The notes below the pieces were generated by a model. That model saw only the letters and a list, made by a program, of their open reading frames with translations, made no database searches and was not told the origin of the DNA. DNA of 64,000 nucleotides from JASUTC01 sp964604305 (GTDB taxonomy: Bacteria > Thermotogota > Thermotogae > MWEM01): NCBI GenBank assembly GCA_964604305.1, contig CAZRYM010000002.1, positions 20,470 to 84,469 on the forward strand, written 5' to 3'. This document shows, in pieces, positions 60,195 through 64,000 of this stretch. How positions within the stretch are numbered: position 1 is the first letter of the stretch; the number at the start of each line of letters is the position of its first letter. The position numbers and the translations under genes were made by a program.

Positions 60195-61391
60195 ATGGCA
60201 AAAGAGAAATTTGAACGAAACAAACCGCATTTGAACATCGGGACCATTGGTCATATTGACCATGGTAAAACAACATTGACTGCTGCAATCACAAAAGGTC
60301 TAAGTTTAAAGGGTCTTGCTGATTTTGCTGCATTCGACACGATTGATAAGGCTCCTGAAGAAAAGGCAAGAGGAATTACAATCAACACAGCACACGTTGA
60401 ATATCAGACGGAGAAAAGACATTACGCCCACATTGACTGTCCGGGTCACGCTGACTACATCAAGAACATGATCACAGGGGCAGCACAGATGGATGGTGCA
60501 ATACTTGTTGTTGCTGCTACAGATGGTCCCATGCCTCAGACAAGAGAACACGTTCTCCTTGCGAGACAGGTTAATGTGCCTGCTATAGTTGTATTTCTTA
60601 ATAAATGCGATATGGTTGATGATGAAGAGTTAATCGACCTTGTTGAGATGGAAGTTAGAGATCTTCTCAGCAAATACGAATTCCCGGGAGACGATGTACC
60701 GGTTGTTAGAGGATCTGCTCTCAAGGCTGGAGAAGAGGATAGCACTGATGGTCAGTACATGCAAAATATCTACGAGCTAATGGATGCTTGTGATGATTAT
60801 TTCCCGGATCCTGTCAGAGAAACTGACAAGCCATTCCTTATGCCTATAGAAGATATATTCACCATCACAGGTCGAGGAACCGTTGTTACTGGAAGAATTG
60901 AAAGAGGAACAATACATCCCGGAGATGAAGTTGAAATGGTCGGAATCAGGCCAACTGCTAAAACTACCGTTACTGGTGTTGAAATGTTCAGAAAATTGTT
61001 GGACGAAGGTTCAGCAGGTGATAATGTAGGTTGTTTGCTCAGAGGAATCAAAAAAGACGAAGTGGAAAGAGGACAAGTTCTTGCAAAAGTAGGTTCAATC
61101 ACTCCTCATACACACTTTAAAGCGAACATTTATGTTTTGAAAAAGGAAGAGGGCGGAAGACATACACCATTTACTAAGGGTTACCGACCTCAGTTCTACA
61201 TCAAAACGGCAGATATTACTGGAGAAATCGCTGACCTTGGTGAAGGCGTAGAAATGATCATGCCTGGAGACAACATCGTTAGTGAAGTTAAGCTGATCAA
61301 ACCGGTTGCTCTTGAAAATGGTATGAGATTTGCCGTTAGAGAAGGCGGAAGAACAGTTGGAGCAGGAGTTGTCGCTGAAATTATCGAATAA
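60195..61391 (+). CDS. tuf: Elongation factor Tu
   Basis: A 398-residue aminoacyl-tRNA carrier GTPase. G1 is GHIDHGKTTLTAAI, with Ile where most bacteria have Val; ARGITINTAHVEY is the effector region, DCPGHADYIKNMITGAAQ is G3 and NKCDMVDDEEL is G4. Domains II and III are complete to the end. GAGGAGGG precedes the ATG. The Ile-variant P-loop and overall sequence recall Thermotoga EF-Tu. Confidence 0.98.
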   Translation: MAKEKFERNKPHLNIGTIGHIDHGKTTLTAAITKGLSLKGLADFAAFDTIDKAPEEKARGITINTAHVEYQTEKRHYAHIDCPGHADYIKNMITGAAQMDGAILVVAATDGPMPQTREHVLLARQVNVPAIVVFLNKCDMVDDEELIDLVEMEVRDLLSKYEFPGDDVPVVRGSALKAGEEDSTDGQYMQNIYELMDACDDYFPDPVRETDKPFLMPIEDIFTITGRGTVVTGRIERGTIHPGDEVEMVGIRPTAKTTVTGVEMFRKLLDEGSAGDNVGCLLRGIKKDEVERGQVLAKVGSITPHTHFKANIYVLKKEEGGRHTPFTKGYRPQFYIKTADITGEIADLGEGVEMIMPGDNIVSEVKLIKPVALENGMRFAVREGGRTVGAGVVAEIIE

Positions 61392-61434
61392 ACAACAGTA
61401 ACAGTATATTAATTATAACGTTACAGGTATTGTG

Positions 61435-61440
61435 TATAAT
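61435..61440 (+). promoter_or_regulatory. Candidate -10 of an internal promoter before rpsJ
   Basis: TATAAT preceded by TGTG, with TTATAA 16 bp upstream as a weak -35. Transcripts would start just at the hairpin at 61444. Confidence 0.4.
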
Positions 61441-61443
61441 GCT

Positions 61444-61466
61444 GGGGAGTGTTTATACCACTCCCC
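61444..61466 (+). promoter_or_regulatory. Hairpin in the S10-operon leader
   Basis: GGGGAGTG pairs perfectly with CACTCCCC (8 bp, 7-nt loop). No U-run follows, so it is not an ordinary terminator. It could be a regulatory or transcript-stabilising hairpin between tuf and rpsJ. Confidence 0.5.
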
Positions 61467-61504
61467 TTTATGGCGTAATTTTAAGGATTGGAGGGAAATA
61501 ATTA

Positions 61505-61813
61505 ATGGCCTCACAGAGGATTCGAATTAGATTAAAAGGTTACGATCATGAATTACTTGATCAATCTTCAGGGAAGATTGTGGAAATTGTCAAGACTACA
61601 AATGCTCAAGTATCAGGTCCGATTCCTTTACCAACTGAAAGAACGGTTTATTGCGTTCTCAAATCCCCTCATAAACACAAGGATTCCAGAGAACATTTTG
61701 AAAAACGAGTTCATAAAAGGCTCATAGACATTTTAGACCCTAAACCCAAGACCGTGGAAGCTCTCATGAAAATTGATCTTCCTTCAGGGGTGGATGTCGA
61801 AATTAAGCTCTGA
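61505..61813 (+). CDS. rpsJ: Ribosomal protein S10
   Basis: A 102-residue 30S protein that also acts as NusE in antitermination. IRIRLKGYDHELLDQS, SGPIPLPTERTVYCVLKSPHK, and SREHFEKRVHKRLIDI are all canonical. GGAGGG precedes the ATG. First gene of the S10 group. Confidence 0.98.
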   Translation: MASQRIRIRLKGYDHELLDQSSGKIVEIVKTTNAQVSGPIPLPTERTVYCVLKSPHKHKDSREHFEKRVHKRLIDILDPKPKTVEALMKIDLPSGVDVEIKL

Positions 61814-61835
61814 TACAAATACGGAGGTGTACAGA

Positions 61836-62462
61836 ATGAGCGGTATCATAGGAAAGAAGATTGGAATGACACAAATATTCAAGGACGGTGCAATGGTCCC
61901 TGTTACAGTGGTAAGAGCCGGTCCTTGTATAGTATGTCAGAAAAAAACCGAAGAAATTGATGGGTATACATCAGTGCAGTTGGGATTTGAAAAACAGAAA
62001 GAACATAGGCTGACCAAACCCCTGAAGGGACATTTTAAAAAAGCAGAGGTTGCTCCTATGAAGCATTTAAAAGAATTTAGATGCGATAATCCTGATGCAT
62101 ATGAACTTGGACAGGAAATTACTGTGGAAACCTTTGAAGAAGGTATGAAAATTGATGTTATTGGAACTTCAAAGGGAAAAGGATATTCCGGTGTTATGAA
62201 ACGATGGAATTTTAGTGGTGGTGAAAAGACCCATGGTTCAAAATTCCATAGAGGACTTGGAAGTACCGGTCAGCATTCCTACCCTGCAAGGGTATTCCCA
62301 GGGAAAAAAATGCCCGGGCAATACGGGAATGAAAGAGTAACTATTCAAAATCTTGAAATCGTTAGAATCGATAAAGAGAACAATTTGATTGCAATTAAAG
62401 GTGCAATTCCCGGAGCAAAAAACAGTATCGTTTATCTAAGAAACACAGTTAAATCATACTGA
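61836..62462 (+). CDS. rplC: Ribosomal protein L3
   Basis: A 208-residue 50S protein near the peptidyl transferase centre. MSGIIGKKIGMTQIF opens it; the central HRGLGSTGQHSYPARVFPGK loop contains the Gln that is methylated in many bacteria. The start at 61836 has ACGGAGGTG upstream. An in-frame ATG at 61773 lies inside rpsJ and adds non-family residues. Confidence 0.98.
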   Translation: MSGIIGKKIGMTQIFKDGAMVPVTVVRAGPCIVCQKKTEEIDGYTSVQLGFEKQKEHRLTKPLKGHFKKAEVAPMKHLKEFRCDNPDAYELGQEITVETFEEGMKIDVIGTSKGKGYSGVMKRWNFSGGEKTHGSKFHRGLGSTGQHSYPARVFPGKKMPGQYGNERVTIQNLEIVRIDKENNLIAIKGAIPGAKNSIVYLRNTVKSY

Positions 62463-62498
62463 TTTATCATATCAGTTTTAAGCTGAAAGGAGGAAACA

Positions 62499-63179
62499 AT
62501 GGCTAATATCAAGGTTCTCGACCTAAACGGACAGAGTACCGGTGAAGTTGAATTGAGAAGTGATGTATTTGATATTGAACCAAACCATGATGTCATGTAC
62601 AGATACGTCAATATGCAACTCACCAACAGAAGACAGGGAACGGCTTCCACTAAGACCAGAGCAGAAGTTAAAGGAACCGGAAAAAAACCCTTTCCACAAA
62701 AACACACTGGAAGAGCTAGACAGGGAAGTCTTAAAGGCCCGCATCAGAGACATGGTGGTGTTGCCTTTGGCCCAAAACCAAAAGAATGGAAGATTAAACT
62801 TCCCAAAAAAATGAAGAAACTGGCATTAAGATCTGCGCTCAGTACCCGATTTCGAGAGGGCAACCTCATCGTTATCGAAGAATTCAAAATGAAAGAAATA
62901 AAGACAAAATCCTTTAAGAAGGTTTTGGAAGCATTATCAGTTGATAAAAGCAAGACTTTGGTAGTTTTACCCTTTAAAAACACCGATTATGAAAACACCA
63001 AATCTTCTGGTAAAAATATCAAGGGTTCAAAGGTTATTATTGCCGATAATCCTGGAAATCACCAAGATAAGACTAACATTGACGGACTTAACGTTTATGA
63101 TATCATTAACAGCCAAAAGGTGATTATCACCAAAGATATGATTAAAAAAATCGAGGAGGTGTTGGGTAATGCCAATTAA
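62499..63179 (+). CDS. rplD: Ribosomal protein L4
   Basis: A 226-residue 50S protein lining the exit tunnel. The basic extended loop has STKTRAEVKGTGKKPFPQK, HTGRARQGSLKGPHQRHGG and VAFGPKPKEW. In some bacteria L4 represses its own operon through the leader RNA. AAAGGAGG precedes the ATG. Confidence 0.97.
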   Translation: MANIKVLDLNGQSTGEVELRSDVFDIEPNHDVMYRYVNMQLTNRRQGTASTKTRAEVKGTGKKPFPQKHTGRARQGSLKGPHQRHGGVAFGPKPKEWKIKLPKKMKKLALRSALSTRFREGNLIVIEEFKMKEIKTKSFKKVLEALSVDKSKTLVVLPFKNTDYENTKSSGKNIKGSKVIIADNPGNHQDKTNIDGLNVYDIINSQKVIITKDMIKKIEEVLGNAN

Positions 63180-63468
63180 ACTCCATCAAAGAGACATTCT
63201 TTTACGCCCAATACTAACAGAAAGAACTACTTCAAACATGGAAAACAATACCTATACTTTTGAAGTACACAGAAATTCCAACAAGCGAATGATTAAAAAA
63301 GCAATTGAAGATATATATGAGGTTAAGGTAGCTAAGGTAAACGTTATGAACTGTAAACCAAAACCTAAAAGAAGAGGCCAGTTTACCGGGAAAACCAGAA
63401 GCTGGAAAAAAGCAATGATCAAACTGCAGGAAGGTTATACCATTCCTGATCTCGAAAACATCTATTAA
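63169..63468 (+). CDS. rplW: Ribosomal protein L23
   Basis: A 99-residue 50S protein at the tunnel exit, docking site for trigger factor and SRP. DILLRPILTERTTSNME, YTFEVHRNSNKRMIKKAIEDIY and the basic loop CKPKPKRRGQFTGKTRSWKKA are standard. It overlaps the rplD end by 11 bp; its GGAGGTG lies within rplD. Confidence 0.97.
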   Translation: MPIKLHQRDILLRPILTERTTSNMENNTYTFEVHRNSNKRMIKKAIEDIYEVKVAKVNVMNCKPKPKRRGQFTGKTRSWKKAMIKLQEGYTIPDLENIY

Positions 63469-63490
63469 CATATAGAAAGGGGAGCTGAAA

Positions 63491-64000
63491 ATGGCACTTA
63501 AACGTTATAAACCAACAACCCCGACTAGAAGATATGCCATAGGACAGGATTATTCTGAGTTAACAAAGAAAAAGCCGGAAAAATCATTATTAGAGCCTTT
63601 AAAGAAAACAGGCGGAAGAAACAACAGAGGAAGAATTACTGTCAGGCATCACGGTGGCGGACATAAGAGAATGTATCGTATCGTTGATTTCAAAAGAAAT
63701 AAGGATGGTATACCCGCAAAGGTCATGTCCATTGAATACGATCCGAACAGATCTGCAAGAATCGCTTTACTCTATTATAAAGATGGGGAAAAGAGATATA
63801 TACTGGCGCCCAAGAAATTGAACGTCGGGGACGAAATAATGAGTGGACCCAATGCTGAAATTAGAGCAGGAAACTGTAAGATTTTAAGAGAAATTCCCGT
63901 TGGTACGATGGTTCATGCCATCGAATTTGTTCCTGGTAAAGGAGCACAAATTGCAAGATCAGCTGGTATTTCTGCCCAGATCATGGCAAGAGAAAGCGGC
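63491..64000 (+). CDS. rplB: Ribosomal protein L2, N-terminal part
   Basis: The first 170 codons of L2, cut by the window end; the full protein is about 275 residues. MALKRYKPTTPTRRY, TGGRNNRGRITVRHHGGGHK and IEYDPNRSARIALLYYKDGE identify it. GGAG lies 7 bp before the ATG, 22 bp after rplW. Confidence 0.97.
   Translation, partial: MALKRYKPTTPTRRYAIGQDYSELTKKKPEKSLLEPLKKTGGRNNRGRITVRHHGGGHKRMYRIVDFKRNKDGIPAKVMSIEYDPNRSARIALLYYKDGEKRYILAPKKLNVGDEIMSGPNAEIRAGNCKILREIPVGTMVHAIEFVPGKGAQIARSAGISAQIMARESG

Noticed and set aside
1..64000. tRNA or rRNA genes and CRISPR arrays
   Set aside because: Intergenic gaps are short and AT-rich; I saw no cloverleaf ends, GTTCnAnnC T-loop motifs or regularly spaced repeats in them.

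Overview
The window looks like a chromosome segment of a low-GC member of the Thermotogota. The call rests on four things: the ribosomal block order S12-S7-EF-G-EF-Tu-S10-L3-L4-L23-L2; EF-Tu with GHIDHGK at the P-loop and Thermotogota-like S7, S10 and S12 sequences; a PolC-type DNA polymerase III together with a PPi-type phosphofructokinase; and a BMP-type nucleoside ABC transporter. All of this is recognition from memory, so the phylum is fairly secure and the genus is not. I see no tRNA, rRNA, CRISPR array, transposase or phage module.

Layout. 1-6.9 kb: the end of rbgA, a CheY-like regulator, a minus-strand operon of a HAD phosphatase with hyuA and hyuB, L-lactate dehydrogenase, and a divergent aldo/keto reductase. 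6.9-13 kb: two small exported proteins, a type I phosphodiesterase, a MerR/zinc-ribbon/methyltransferase fusion, a GH3 NagZ-like hydrolase and a LexA/CI-like S24 repressor, followed by a divergent promoter that appears to make only a ~57-nt terminated RNA. 13.3-19.3 kb: a large PAS hybrid histidine kinase, PPi-phosphofructokinase, dihydrolipoamide dehydrogenase and a small membrane protein. 19.4-23.3 kb: rbfA-truB-ribF plus an unknown membrane-anchored protein. 23.3-29.7 kb: a radical-SAM aminomutase carrying the glutamate 2,3-aminomutase residues, and two chemoreceptors that share an exact 773-bp repeat. 29.7-36.4 kb: a nucleoside uptake and salvage operon. 36.4-41.7 kb (minus): a helicase, then aspartokinase overlapping a DUF39 homocysteine-biosynthesis gene. 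42-51.8 kb: a PhoB-like regulator, a GNAT-DUF501 fusion, UDP-GlcNAc 2-epimerase, Dus, RuvC, PolC and methylglyoxal synthase. 52-57 kb: two successive sets of NuoE/NuoF-like flavoprotein subunits with no hydrogenase catalytic subunit. 57-64 kb: the ribosomal protein and elongation factor operon, running off the window inside rplB.

The genes suggest a fermentative anaerobe. It takes up and cleaves nucleosides, runs glycolysis with PPi-PFK, can make lactate and methylglyoxal, and handles NADH through bifurcation-type flavoprotein modules. It may make homocysteine directly from aspartate semialdehyde and sulfide, and may make beta-glutamate as an osmolyte. Most promoters I can recognise share one architecture: an extended -10 (TGnTATAAT or TGnTAAAAT) with a poor -35. 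Several intrinsic terminators sit immediately in front of the next gene's start.

Most interesting leads: (1) the second NuoF paralogue has lost all four cysteines of its N-terminal [2Fe-2S] domain; (2) the duplicated NuoE/NuoF cluster lacks HydA/HndD; (3) the S24 repressor faces an orphan short RNA; (4) aspartokinase is translationally coupled to DUF39; (5) the GNAT-DUF501 fusion; (6) the exact repeat shared by the two chemoreceptors.
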